Origin: Methylotenera sp. UBA6020
Lineage (GTDB): Bacteria > Pseudomonadota > Gammaproteobacteria > Burkholderiales > Methylophilaceae
Direction of reading: 5' to 3'
DNA: 12,561 nucleotides
Assembly: GCA_002429455.1 (NCBI GenBank)
Contig: DIZU01000139.1
Span: 4,114-16,674 of the forward strand
The notes below the pieces were generated by a model. It had not been told where the DNA came from. It worked only from the letters and a program-made list of their open reading frames with translations, and made no database searches. Below, in pieces: positions 1 through 7,570 of this stretch (position 1 is its first letter; every line of letters begins with the position of its first letter). The translations under genes were made by a program, and so were the position numbers.

Positions 1-164
1 GTGATTAAAATAGTTTGCAGGCTGAGTTTTAAGCGTTTCAATATGATGAATACAGGCTCCGCATCACCGGGGTCAACGATAATGGCTTGACTTCCGTTGT
101 GAATCAGCCAGATATAGTTATCCTTAAATGCTGGAATTGGTATAATTTGAAGATCATGTTGCAT
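1..164 (-). CDS. gloB: Hydroxyacylglutathione hydrolase (glyoxalase II), N-terminal part only
   Basis: Glyoxalase II hydrolyses S-D-lactoylglutathione to D-lactate and glutathione in the cytoplasm, the second step of methylglyoxal detoxification. I translated the reverse strand from the ATG at 164: 54 codons are visible and the gene runs off the left edge. The family's N-terminal signature is clear: [10 protein letters not shown] at residues 10-19, then [12 protein letters not shown] around residues 27-38 with the conserved DPGD. Translation ends at ILI plus a partial Thr codon, exactly where the metal-binding THHHxDH motif should begin, so the catalytic residues lie outside the window. An in-frame ATG at 176 is an alternative start, but it would fall inside the predicted -10 box. 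The gene is divergent from the methyltransferase gene, as expected for the gloB-yafS neighbourhood known from E. coli. The identity is secure; only the exact start is open. Confidence 0.9.
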   Translation of the reverse strand, partial: MQHDLQIIPIPAFKDNYIWLIHNGSQAIIVDPGDAEPVFIILKRLKLSLQTILI

Positions 165-171
165 ATTGCCT

Positions 172-200
172 ATCATTTGTTCAACCACTTAAAATGTCAA
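172..200 (-). promoter_or_regulatory. Candidate sigma-70 promoter of gloB
   Basis: On the minus strand there is a perfect -35 hexamer TTGACA (200-195), a 17-base spacer and AATGAT (177-172, 4 of 6 matches to TATAAT). A start site 6-7 bases further would fall at about 165, directly at the ATG at 164, implying a leaderless or nearly leaderless gloB message. No Shine-Dalgarno sequence is seen before that ATG, which agrees with this. Confidence 0.5.
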
Positions 201-240
201 TAGAGATTATTTTTAATGACGATTCAACTGTAAGTTTAGC

Positions 241-1014
241 GTGCATATGAATTCACAACCGAATTTACAATACACATGGTTTAATTCAACGGCGGGACAG
301 TATTTGCTAGCAGAAGAACAGGCCTTGTATGATGAGGCAGTATTCGACTTGTTTGGGTTCAACGCATTGCAGATGGGCTGTCTGGAAATGGACTTATTGC
401 GTAATTCACGCATTCCTAATCGTTATAAATCCTCAGAGTTCGATGCACCCATGCCAGATTTTCATGTACGCTGTTGCGATGACTTTTTACCATTCGCAGA
501 CATGAGTTTGGATCTGTTGCTATTACCACATCGCTTAGAATTTAGTGAACGTCCGCATCAAACACTGCGTGAGGCTGAACGAGTGATGATGCCGGAAGGT
601 CATCTTTTAATTTCTGGATTTAACCCTTTAAGTACTTGGGGTGCCACAGCATGTATAAACAAACTATGTTCCGGTAACAAAGCATTTCCGTGGAATGGGA
701 AGTTTATTGGGCTAACTCGAATGAAAGATTGGCTGGCACTAATGGGCTTTGAAATTTTATTGGTAGAAATGTGTTGCCATATACCACCTTTTGAGCAGTT
801 TGCTTGGCATAAACGTTTTGCATTTATGGATAAAGCCAGTGAACATTACTGTGCAATGTTGGGCGGGGTATATTTTATCGTGGCAAAAAAACGTGTGCCG
901 GGCATGATGCCAATTAAGCCAAATTGGAAAAAAGCACCTTTAGGTCCGGCTTTAATAGCCAGGCCTACCCAGTCAGGGCCTACGCAATCTGAACCTGTAC
1001 ACAAACAGCCTTAA
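241..1014 (+). CDS. SAM-dependent methyltransferase-like protein, YafS-type
   Basis: A 257-residue protein of the class I methyltransferase fold as found in the YafS-like family between gloB and rnhA. Its substrate is unknown to me. The glycine-rich SAM loop is degenerate: where a canonical enzyme has ExGCGxG this one has ALQMGCLEMDLL (residues 42-53). The later family blocks are strong: LPHRLEFS (95-102), then from residue 110 REAERVMMPEG followed by LLISGFNPLSTWG (to 134). The C-terminus after about residue 225 is a basic, proline-rich tail with a short PTQS duplication. The start is taken at GTG 241; an in-frame ATG at 247 is equally possible and neither has a clear ribosome binding site. 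An in-frame TGA at 217-219 excludes longer forms. Family and context are well supported, but catalytic activity is not proven by sequence. Confidence 0.8.
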   Translation: MHMNSQPNLQYTWFNSTAGQYLLAEEQALYDEAVFDLFGFNALQMGCLEMDLLRNSRIPNRYKSSEFDAPMPDFHVRCCDDFLPFADMSLDLLLLPHRLEFSERPHQTLREAERVMMPEGHLLISGFNPLSTWGATACINKLCSGNKAFPWNGKFIGLTRMKDWLALMGFEILLVEMCCHIPPFEQFAWHKRFAFMDKASEHYCAMLGGVYFIVAKKRVPGMMPIKPNWKKAPLGPALIARPTQSGPTQSEPVHKQP

Positions 1015-1082
1015 GTTAAACCGCTACTCTAGGCTAGGGCGCAAGCAATCGAATGCATTGTGTCCTGCAAGTTTGGATGTTC

Positions 1083-1088
1083 TATAAT
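1083..1088 (+). promoter_or_regulatory. Candidate -10 box upstream of rnhA-dnaQ-rfbB
   Basis: A perfect TATAAT lies in the 125-base gap before rnhA and would put the transcript start near 1095, about 45 bases before the rnhA ATG. No good -35 is found at 17 bases; TTGTGT at 1058-1063 is 19 bases away. It would serve the three-gene rnhA-dnaQ-rfbB unit. Confidence 0.35.
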
Positions 1089-1139
1089 TACAGTTGATTT
1101 AGAATACTGAAGTTGCACTTTTGAAATGATAAAAACAAT

Positions 1140-1616
1140 ATGAGTAATAATTACGTAGTTGAAATTTATGCGGATGGTGCCTGTAAAGGTAACCCTGGAC
1201 CTGGTGGATGGGGCGCCTGGATTAGCTATGATGGTCGCGAAAAAGAGTTGTTTGGTGGAGAGGTTTTAACCACGAATAATCGCATGGAGCTTACTGCGGT
1301 GATTCGTGCTTTAGAAGCTTTGAATCGAACATGCCATGCCAAAGTATTTACTGATTCAGTCTATGTGCAAAAAGGCATTTCCGAATGGATCATCGGTTGG
1401 AAAGCGCGTAATTGGCGCACCGCTGATAAAAAACCCGTAAAAAATGAAGATTTATGGCGTGTTCTAGATGTCTTGGCGCAACAACATACTGTGCAATGGA
1501 TTTGGGTAAAAGGGCATGCCGGAAATATTGGTAATGAGCGAGCAGACAAGCTAGCCAATATGGGCGTAGAGAAAATTTTGCAAGGAGAGGGCACATCATG
1601 CGCCAAATCTTTTTAG
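1140..1616 (+). CDS. rnhA: Ribonuclease HI
   Basis: A 158-residue RNase HI, close to the 155 residues of the E. coli enzyme. It cleaves the RNA strand of RNA-DNA hybrids (R-loops, primer remnants) in the cytoplasm. The full active site is visible: D12 in [17 protein letters not shown]50 in NNRMEL, D72 in FTDSVYV and D136 in NERADKLA, with the helper histidine H126 in VKGHAG. The basic tryptophan-rich handle that contacts the hybrid (residues 80-101, [19 protein letters not shown]) is also present, which marks a type 1 bacterial enzyme. The ATG at 1140 puts the first beta strand at the usual distance, although its ribosome binding site is weak. The 3' end overlaps dnaQ by 19 bases, so the two are co-transcribed here, unlike the divergent E. 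coli arrangement. Confidence 0.97.
   Translation: MSNNYVVEIYADGACKGNPGPGGWGAWISYDGREKELFGGEVLTTNNRMELTAVIRALEALNRTCHAKVFTDSVYVQKGISEWIIGWKARNWRTADKKPVKNEDLWRVLDVLAQQHTVQWIWVKGHAGNIGNERADKLANMGVEKILQGEGTSCAKSF
1582..1590 (+). promoter_or_regulatory. Strong ribosome binding site of dnaQ inside rnhA
   Basis: AAGGAGAGG lies 7 bases before the ATG at 1598 and fixes the dnaQ start inside the last codons of rnhA. It is the clearest Shine-Dalgarno sequence of the left half of the window. Confidence 0.75.
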
Positions 1617-2311
1617 ATACTGAAACCACAGGCTTGTATCATGCACAAGGACACCGGGTAATTGAAATTGCAGCGGTGGAGGTGGTGAATCGCCGACTGA
1701 CTAAACATCACTTTCATTATTACTTGAATCCTGATCGTGAAATTGATCAGGGTGCGCAAGAGGTGCACGGAATATCGCTAGAATTTTTGCAAGATAAACC
1801 GCACTTTGCCGATATTGCAGACGAGCTGATTGCATTTATTGCTGATTCTGAACTGATTATGCATAACGCACCATTTGATGTGGGGTTTCTGAATTGTGAG
1901 TTGGGTCTGATCGAGCAAAGGTCAGTAGAGACCATTGCAGCAAAAATTACTGATACGCTTAAAATTGCAAAAGAAATGCGTCCAGGGCAGCGTAATAGCT
2001 TAGACGCGCTTTGCCGGCACTTTGGTATTGATAACTCAAGACGCACCTTGCATGGTGCTTTATTAGATGCTGAGCTATTAGCTGATGTTTATATGGCGAT
2101 GACGCGCGGTCAGGAAAGTTTGATGATCGAGCTGGAAAAGCCGCACAAAAAGAATCATGAAACCACAGCACAGAGCACGCAACCTTTGCTCATTAAGCTC
2201 GCCAATCAAGTAGAAATTTCCGCACATGATGATTATTTAACGTCGCTTGCAAAGTCGGGTGATTGCTTGTGGCAAAACCTTTCCAAAGCCTCTGCTCAAA
2301 CTACAGAATAA
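1598..2311 (+). CDS. dnaQ: DNA polymerase III epsilon subunit (3'-5' proofreading exonuclease)
   Basis: A 237-residue DnaQ, near the family's usual 230-245. It is the proofreading exonuclease of the replicative polymerase core and binds the alpha subunit (DnaE) and theta/beta-clamp contacts. The DEDDh catalytic set is complete: D7 and E9 in FLDTETTG (Exo I), D94 in [10 protein letters not shown] (Exo II), and H152 and D157 in [15 protein letters not shown] (Exo III). After about residue 180 comes the less conserved linker and C-terminal segment used to bind the polymerase subunit. The start at 1598 is decided by the AAGGAGAGG site seven bases upstream. It overlaps rnhA by 19 bases and is followed by rfbB after 16 bases, suggesting one transcript. 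Confidence 0.96.
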   Translation: MRQIFLDTETTGLYHAQGHRVIEIAAVEVVNRRLTKHHFHYYLNPDREIDQGAQEVHGISLEFLQDKPHFADIADELIAFIADSELIMHNAPFDVGFLNCELGLIEQRSVETIAAKITDTLKIAKEMRPGQRNSLDALCRHFGIDNSRRTLHGALLDAELLADVYMAMTRGQESLMIELEKPHKKNHETTAQSTQPLLIKLANQVEISAHDDYLTSLAKSGDCLWQNLSKASAQTTE

Positions 2312-2327
2312 CAAGAAAGTTAACATT

Positions 2328-3413
2328 ATGAACCAAACAATTATTGTGACTGGTGGCGCTGGGTTTATTGGTGCTAATTTTGTACTGTCGTGGATTAAGC
2401 TTGGTTTAGGTACCGTTGTTAATTTAGATAAGCTTACCTACGCCGGCAATTTGGAAAACTTGGAAGCAATACAACACAATCCGCAGCATATTTTTGTACA
2501 TGGCGATATTGCTGATCAGGCTTTACTAGCCAAGTTGCTGGCAGAATATCAGCCCTGTGCCGTGGTGAATTTTGCTGCTGAAAGCCATGTGGATCGTTCT
2601 ATTCATGGTCCTGAAGATTTCATTCAAACCAACGTGGTTGGTACATTCCATTTGTTAGAAGCCGTACGTGCCTACTGGGGTCAGTTAAACGAGGAGCATC
2701 GTCATAACTTTCGTTTTTTACATGTGTCGACTGATGAAGTGTACGGATCACTTGGCAAAAGTGACGCTGCTTTTACTGAAACGCATGCATATGCACCAAA
2801 CAGCCCTTACTCTGCCTCTAAAGCGGCTTCAGATCACTTAGTGCGCGCCTATCATCACACTTACGGCTTACCAACGCTCACTACCAATTGTTCTAATAAT
2901 TATGGGCCACATCACTTTCCCGAAAAACTCATACCGCTCGTTATTCATAATGCACTTGCGGGTCAGCCATTACCAATTTATGGCAATGGCCAACAAATTC
3001 GTGACTGGTTGTATGTGGAAGATCACTGTGCGGCGATTAGACGCGTACTGGAAGCGGGACAGGCAGGCGAAGTGTATAACGTGGGCGGCTGGAATGAAAA
3101 ACCTAATATCGAAATAGTGCGAACGCTATGCAGAATGTTGGATGTAAAAAAACCGCGTGCAGATGGTAAGTCTTATGCTGAGCAAATTACGTTTGTTGAA
3201 GATCGACCAGGACATGATCAGCGCTATGCGATTGATGCCACTAAAATAGCCAATGAATTAGGTTGGAAGCCAAAAGAAACCTTTGAGTCTGGCATTGAAA
3301 AAACTGTGCATTGGTATTTAGAAAATCAAGACTGGGTCAAAAATGTGACCAGCGGCGAATATCGTAATTGGGTACAGACACATTATACGGAGCGCGGCGA
3401 GGAATTAGCATGA
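2328..3413 (+). CDS. rfbB: dTDP-glucose 4,6-dehydratase
   Basis: A 361-residue RmlB/RfbB of the extended short-chain dehydrogenase family. It converts dTDP-glucose to dTDP-4-keto-6-deoxyglucose, the second step to dTDP-L-rhamnose and related O-antigen or exopolysaccharide sugars. Visible are the NAD-binding GGAGFIG (9-15), the catalytic STDEVYG with T135, D136 and E137, YSASK with Y161 and K165, and the family blocks [35 protein letters not shown] and [12 protein letters not shown]. An open frame continues upstream to 2247 inside dnaQ, but family alignment begins at [13 protein letters not shown], so I place the start at 2328, with a modest AAGAAAG site before it. The usual partners rfbA, rfbC and rfbD are absent; the stop overlaps an ATG AAA GGG TAA (see findings). 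Function is very likely; the pathway product in this organism is unknown. Confidence 0.95.
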   Translation: MNQTIIVTGGAGFIGANFVLSWIKLGLGTVVNLDKLTYAGNLENLEAIQHNPQHIFVHGDIADQALLAKLLAEYQPCAVVNFAAESHVDRSIHGPEDFIQTNVVGTFHLLEAVRAYWGQLNEEHRHNFRFLHVSTDEVYGSLGKSDAAFTETHAYAPNSPYSASKAASDHLVRAYHHTYGLPTLTTNCSNNYGPHHFPEKLIPLVIHNALAGQPLPIYGNGQQIRDWLYVEDHCAAIRRVLEAGQAGEVYNVGGWNEKPNIEIVRTLCRMLDVKKPRADGKSYAEQITFVEDRPGHDQRYAIDATKIANELGWKPKETFESGIEKTVHWYLENQDWVKNVTSGEYRNWVQTHYTERGEELA

Positions 3414-3457
3414 AAGGGTAAGGGTGTTTCTAGCGTAGAGTGAATGATTAGTGAGGT

Positions 3458-3479
3458 GGCTGCGTTTATAAAAACAGCC
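3458..3479. other. Imperfect hairpin in the rfbB/queD convergent gap
   Basis: GGCT-(GC bulge)-GTTT, loop ATAA, AAAC-AGCC forms an 8-pair stem between the two converging genes. Neither strand has a T-run after it, so it is at best a weak terminator or mRNA 3'-end stabiliser. The rest of the 185-base gap (3414-3598) shows no open frame or strong motif beyond the rfbA-like start described in findings. Confidence 0.3.
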
Positions 3480-3598
3480 GTAAAGAACATAAGAGTTAGA
3501 ATTATTGGTTTAAAGCTGTCAGGTTTGAAATTTGTTACTGGACATATTTAACTTGGACTTAACGCTGGTAAACCATTTTACTGTGTTTCTATGATTGA

Positions 3599-4039
3599 TT
3601 AAGCTAGCGCATCAGCCCAGTTGTTGGGTGTTTCGTACAAACGTACTTTTTCCAGTTTCAAGTGGTTTCCATAAGTATCGTGATATTTACTTTTCAATAT
3701 CTTAAATGCCTCACTTGCCATGTTCTCTGCAGTAGGCACCGTTGGAAATATCACGGTTTTGTGGTTAGGTAGCGTGTTCAGGAAATTTAATATTTCAGTA
3801 TCATGCTGATATACCAAAAAAGCATGATCCCATAGGTTAACAACGGCACTTTTTGCGATTGCTTTTACATCGGAGAAGTCCATGACCATGCCATTTTCCG
3901 AGGCATTCTCACGCGTGATAATGTCGCCAGACAGTGTTATTTCTATCGCATAGCGGTGGCCATGTAAGTTTTTGCATTGACTTTTATGGCTTGGAATACG
4001 ATGTCCAGCATCAAATTCAAGGCGCGTGGTAATGTGCAT
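3599..4039 (-). CDS. queD: 6-carboxy-5,6,7,8-tetrahydropterin synthase
   Basis: QueD turns dihydroneopterin triphosphate into 6-carboxytetrahydropterin, the second step of preQ0/queuosine synthesis for tRNA modification. The start chosen (ATG at 4039) gives 146 residues beginning MHITTRLEFDAGHRI, the typical family start; a GTG at 4048 would add three residues but has no ribosome binding site. Zinc ligands are H13 (AGHR), H26 and H28 (NLHGHRY). The catalytic cysteine is C22 in SQCKNLHGH, with D71-H72 (LWDHAFL), the substrate-binding PTAEN (E105) and a C-terminal ET pair (E136). All match functional QueD rather than eukaryote-type pyruvoyltetrahydropterin synthase. The queC, queE and queF genes are not in the window. 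It reads convergent to rfbB and stands alone, 80 bases beyond the EAL gene. Confidence 0.93.
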   Translation of the reverse strand: MHITTRLEFDAGHRIPSHKSQCKNLHGHRYAIEITLSGDIITRENASENGMVMDFSDVKAIAKSAVVNLWDHAFLVYQHDTEILNFLNTLPNHKTVIFPTVPTAENMASEAFKILKSKYHDTYGNHLKLEKVRLYETPNNWADALA

Positions 4040-4075
4040 GAGGGTCACTTAAATTAAAAAACGTATATAAAGCAT

Positions 4076-4081
4076 ATTATA
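4076..4081 (-). promoter_or_regulatory. Candidate -10 box of queD
   Basis: A minus-strand TATAAT places a transcript start at about 4069, 30 bases before the preferred ATG. No convincing -35 is present. The box sits at one end of an inverted repeat CGTATA-N10-TATACG (4062-4083) that spans the -10 and start-site region and could be an operator or chance AT-rich symmetry. Confidence 0.35.
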
Positions 4082-4119
4082 CGCTGACCGCTTGTACTTT
4101 TTTATCAGGTTTAGTCTAA

Positions 4120-5910
4120 CTATTCACTTTCAAACAAGTTAAGCCATGAGGCGAACTCATCAAATGGCATCGGTTTCGCATAATAGTAACCTTGTATTTT
4201 TTCACATCCAAGTTCTCTTAGTATATTCAGGCAATCTACATCCTCAACCCCTTCTGCCACCACTTCTTTACCTAGGCTATGTGCTAGCTTTACTACGGAT
4301 TGAACAATCTCTCTATCCTGGCTTGAAGTTGCAATATGACGCACAAAAGATTGATCTATTTTAACCAAATCAATTGGCATATTGCGTAAACGCGCCATAG
4401 ATGAATAGCCTGTACCAAAATCGTCCAAGGCAAGTTTGCAGCCTAACAATACGATCTTATTAATGACTTGCGCGACTTTTACTTCATCCACCAAAATATC
4501 GCTTTCAGTAATTTCAATTACCAAATTTTCAGCAGGAATTTCCCAAAGTGCAATTGATTGTGCAAGCAATTCTGGTAAGTCGGCATCTAATAAATCTGTG
4601 CCACTTAAATTGATAGTGAGAGAAATTCGACGCTGGTGGGATGACATCAGTTCAGCGCTTCGTTGGCAAGCATTATTGATGAGCCAGCGTATAAATATCT
4701 TACCAAAGCCCTTTTTGTAGATGGTATCCACCAATCTAACAGCCGATACGGACTGCCATTCCTCATTCTGCCAACGTAATAAAATTTCTGCGCTGGCACA
4801 TATTTCTTGAGGTAAGCTGACAATCGGTTGCAGATAAATTTCTAATTCATTTTGTTGTAGTGCTTCGATTATGGCTTCATCAAGTTGGTGTATATTTGAG
4901 AATGAGGCCGCAATGTGCTGGTCGTAAATTTCAATTTGATAATTATTAATCATCGCATGATGTAAGGCTAACCTTGCACAATCATATATGGAAATGGCGT
5001 TTGGTCGTGTTTTTAATGAACTAACGCCGCCAAAATAAGGCTTTAATATCAATGTGATATTTTCTAGTGGCAATGCAAACTCAAATGCATGCATGAGTTT
5101 TGAAGCAATAAGATTCAGTTGTGCTGGAAAATCTAAATGTTCAATCATGATGGCCAGTTCAATCGGGCCAACATAGAATAATGTTGCATCCTCATTTAGA
5201 TGCTGTTGAATAGTTTTAATCGCAGCCAGCATTAAATTAGACTGGGCCGCATTCAACTGGGACTCCTCATCAAAGTTGATATTAAGATTCACTAATATCA
5301 GGCCCAGATGCGTTTTTTCATGCTCAATATGTAATCGTTGATTTAGTAAGTTAAGCATTAATTGCTGATTTGGCAGACCAGTTCCCAGATCAAAATTTTG
5401 GATGTAATTAAATTTATATTGATCAAGCTGATTAGTGACGCGTGCTAACAGATGCATTAGCAAATGTTGAAACATTAAATTACTTGTTAAACTTTCTGTT
5501 AGATGAGAAGTGTCTTTAGATTTTATTGATTGTAGCTCTAAGCAGCGAGCTAACAAAAATGCCATATCTAAGTCAGCACCGGATTTGTAGTCATTAAGCC
5601 ATGCCAGCAGTAAGTTATTAATATGGTGATGAAACTGAGACCAACTCAATTGTTGTGGCCAATCACGAATAGTGCTCAATAGCTCTTCTAGTGGGACGAT
5701 TCCTCCGTCAAACGGCGGTTTTTTTATCAACTGTTCAAACATTTGTGAATTAAAAGTGTAGTCACCAATCACATCAGATGCTTTTAATTGGTAGCTACTC
5801 ATGAGTTGTAGCAGTAAGCTAGGGGGCAGTTCTATGACAAAGTCTTGATAAAGCGATGGGCAAGATGCTTGATGCATATGCATCAATGCTTGATTGGAAA
5901 GCTTAACCAT
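4120..5910 (-). CDS. Degenerate GGDEF plus EAL-domain cyclic-di-GMP phosphodiesterase
   Basis: A 596-residue cytoplasmic protein with no signal peptide or membrane segment. Residues 1-160 are an unrecognised, leucine-rich, mostly helical region. Residues 165-335 are a GGDEF fold (start block DLGTGLPN) whose active site has become GPIEL (248-252), so it should not make c-di-GMP. Residues 345-590 are an EAL domain with the signature EIL in place of EAL. The residues known to bind metals, substrate or water all appear present: E375, N434, E466, D496-D497 in DDFGTGYSS, K517 in VKID, E553 in AEGVE and Q573 in QGYYYAKP. I infer an active phosphodiesterase making pGpG from c-di-GMP, possibly regulated by its dead GGDEF domain. 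The ATG at 5910 overlaps the HD-GYP stop by 8 bases and has no ribosome binding site of its own, so translation is probably coupled. Confidence 0.88.
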   Translation of the reverse strand: MVKLSNQALMHMHQASCPSLYQDFVIELPPSLLLQLMSSYQLKASDVIGDYTFNSQMFEQLIKKPPFDGGIVPLEELLSTIRDWPQQLSWSQFHHHINNLLLAWLNDYKSGADLDMAFLLARCLELQSIKSKDTSHLTESLTSNLMFQHLLMHLLARVTNQLDQYKFNYIQNFDLGTGLPNQQLMLNLLNQRLHIEHEKTHLGLILVNLNINFDEESQLNAAQSNLMLAAIKTIQQHLNEDATLFYVGPIELAIMIEHLDFPAQLNLIASKLMHAFEFALPLENITLILKPYFGGVSSLKTRPNAISIYDCARLALHHAMINNYQIEIYDQHIAASFSNIHQLDEAIIEALQQNELEIYLQPIVSLPQEICASAEILLRWQNEEWQSVSAVRLVDTIYKKGFGKIFIRWLINNACQRSAELMSSHQRRISLTINLSGTDLLDADLPELLAQSIALWEIPAENLVIEITESDILVDEVKVAQVINKIVLLGCKLALDDFGTGYSSMARLRNMPIDLVKIDQSFVRHIATSSQDREIVQSVVKLAHSLGKEVVAEGVEDVDCLNILRELGCEKIQGYYYAKPMPFDEFASWLNLFESE

Positions 5911-7519
5911 AATAATTGCTAGCGCTTAATCCAAAACTGTCAGGTGCTAACCCTCTTAAAATCATATAAGCTTCACCAGTAGGGGTAGGTGGTGCGTTGA
6001 TTAAGTTGATAGTAGCAGGGTATTCGTTTTTGGTTTTGTCAGGATTGAGCAATATCATGACCCGAGGCAGTAGACGACGTACACTGTTTTGCTGAATGAC
6101 TACACCAACTTCGCCAGTATTAAGCTCGACTAAAGAACTCACCGGGTATATGCCTAAAAACTGAACCAGCTGATCAATCAACCCTTTGCTAAATTTAATA
6201 TCACTTAAAGCATGAATTTTTTCCAAAGCAATTTGATTGTGAAGACCTTTGGCATACACTTTGTTTGTCGTAAGTGCGCAATAAGTATCGACCAAGCCAG
6301 CCATTTGCCCCGTTAAACTGATTTGTTTGCCCACAAGCTGGTATGGGTAGCCACTACCATCAATACGTTCGTGATGTTGTGATATGGTTAGAATGACTGT
6401 GCTAGAAATACTATCGGTGACTTCGAGCAACTCTAGCGCATAATCTACATGTTTTTTCAGGACTTCAAACTCTTCTGCGGTGATTTTTTCTTGCTTGTGT
6501 AAAAGCTCGGGTGATATTTTCCCTTTACCAATGTCTTGCAATAGCCCTGCCAAACCTAAATCTTTCACTTGCGGTCTAGATAAAGACATAAAGCTGGCTA
6601 GCGCCATAAGGGTAATTGAAACATTCAAAGCATGATTGTAAGCATAGTTATCGGTTTGTTTGAGTTTGGCTAGCCATATGAGCGCAAAAGGGTTACATTC
6701 TATACTTTCTACCATGCCATCTAATGATTCATTAACGTTGCTCAAATCAATTTTTTGGTCGAGGGCAAGCGCCTCAAAAATTTCTCGTGTTGCTACTTGT
6801 GATTTCTCATACACTGGATAAATCTTAGCGATTTCGTCTTCTACAGGAGGTGCTTCATCAAAAATGGTGATTCTGTAACTGTCATTTTTTTCTGGTTCTT
6901 TTGCTAACTCTGTATTTAATGCTGCTTTATTAATCGTTGAATTGAGTTTTTTTTGCGCCCAACCCCAACCAGTTAGTCCAGAGATGAAGTTCGCAATATC
7001 CATCTTGATTTGGGTGGAGAATGATGGATTTTCATTATGTTTATCAACAATAAAATTAGGCACACCGGCATTACAGTTGGTATATTGCGAGTTAAACATA
7101 ATGTTATCAGAGGCGTCATGTTTTGAGACCGTAGACTGAGTAACCTGATTATTCGCTTTAATCTCTTTCAAAACATCAAAAAAAGAAAACCGTTCATTGA
7201 TGGCGCCAGCGTTATTTAATTTAACTGCGTAACCATCTGTTTTTTTATTTGCACTTGCATGCAGGTGAACAATGGCGCCATCACGTTTAATGGCAACTTG
7301 CTCTTTGTGAGGTGCGGTAAAGTGGTTGCCAACGGATACGGTTCGGTCAACATATACAAATTGACATAAGCTTGCGATGGTAGTGATCTGCTCATGATCT
7401 TCAATGAGCAAGCCTTCTAGCATGAATGGTGTACCTAGCCAAGGCCTGTCTAGCTCACACACAAACATGCCAATATCTAATTGGGAGACTTGCGTTTTTT
7501 CTCGACGAATATCACTCAC
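5903..7519 (-). CDS. DUF3391/HD-GYP protein, c-di-GMP phosphodiesterase-like, with altered HD motif
   Basis: A 538-residue protein, first gene of a two-gene unit with the EAL protein. Residues 1-65 match the DUF3391 N-terminal domain (DIGMFV, then LDRPWLGTPF at 24-33). Residues 65-230 are a variable, Asn/Lys-rich linker. Residues 290-435 are the HD-GYP domain and about 455-530 a small C-terminal domain. The GYP block HHERIDGSGYP (382-392), H296, K332, H357, H382-H383 and D411 are present, but the HD pair itself reads Q328-D329 (LLQDIGKGKI), so one metal-binding histidine is missing. It may therefore bind metal differently, have low activity or act as a c-di-GMP-responsive partner. The start is GTG at 7519, fixed by an in-frame stop just upstream and by GAGG nine bases before it. 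Confidence 0.88.
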   Translation of the reverse strand: MSDIRREKTQVSQLDIGMFVCELDRPWLGTPFMLEGLLIEDHEQITTIASLCQFVYVDRTVSVGNHFTAPHKEQVAIKRDGAIVHLHASANKKTDGYAVKLNNAGAINERFSFFDVLKEIKANNQVTQSTVSKHDASDNIMFNSQYTNCNAGVPNFIVDKHNENPSFSTQIKMDIANFISGLTGWGWAQKKLNSTINKAALNTELAKEPEKNDSYRITIFDEAPPVEDEIAKIYPVYEKSQVATREIFEALALDQKIDLSNVNESLDGMVESIECNPFALIWLAKLKQTDNYAYNHALNVSITLMALASFMSLSRPQVKDLGLAGLLQDIGKGKISPELLHKQEKITAEEFEVLKKHVDYALELLEVTDSISSTVILTISQHHERIDGSGYPYQLVGKQISLTGQMAGLVDTYCALTTNKVYAKGLHNQIALEKIHALSDIKFSKGLIDQLVQFLGIYPVSSLVELNTGEVGVVIQQNSVRRLLPRVMILLNPDKTKNEYPATINLINAPPTPTGEAYMILRGLAPDSFGLSASNYYG

Positions 7520-7570
7520 TTAACATGACCTCAAGACGACTTTTGGCGCATTTATATTGATCATTTGACC

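Noticed and set aside
213..413. 66-codon open frame on the minus strand over the methyltransferase start
   Set aside because: A shadow of the plus-strand gene: no family resemblance, low-complexity composition and no ribosome binding site.
1009..1075. Hairpins (AGCCT/AGGCT and CAAT/ATTG) after the methyltransferase gene as a terminator
   Set aside because: Stems of four to five pairs, a long loop in one case and no T-run; not distinguishable from chance.
2247..2327. Upstream extension of the rfbB reading frame inside dnaQ
   Set aside because: The added 27 residues match nothing in the family, overlap dnaQ coding sequence in another frame, and the family N-terminus begins at the ATG at 2328.
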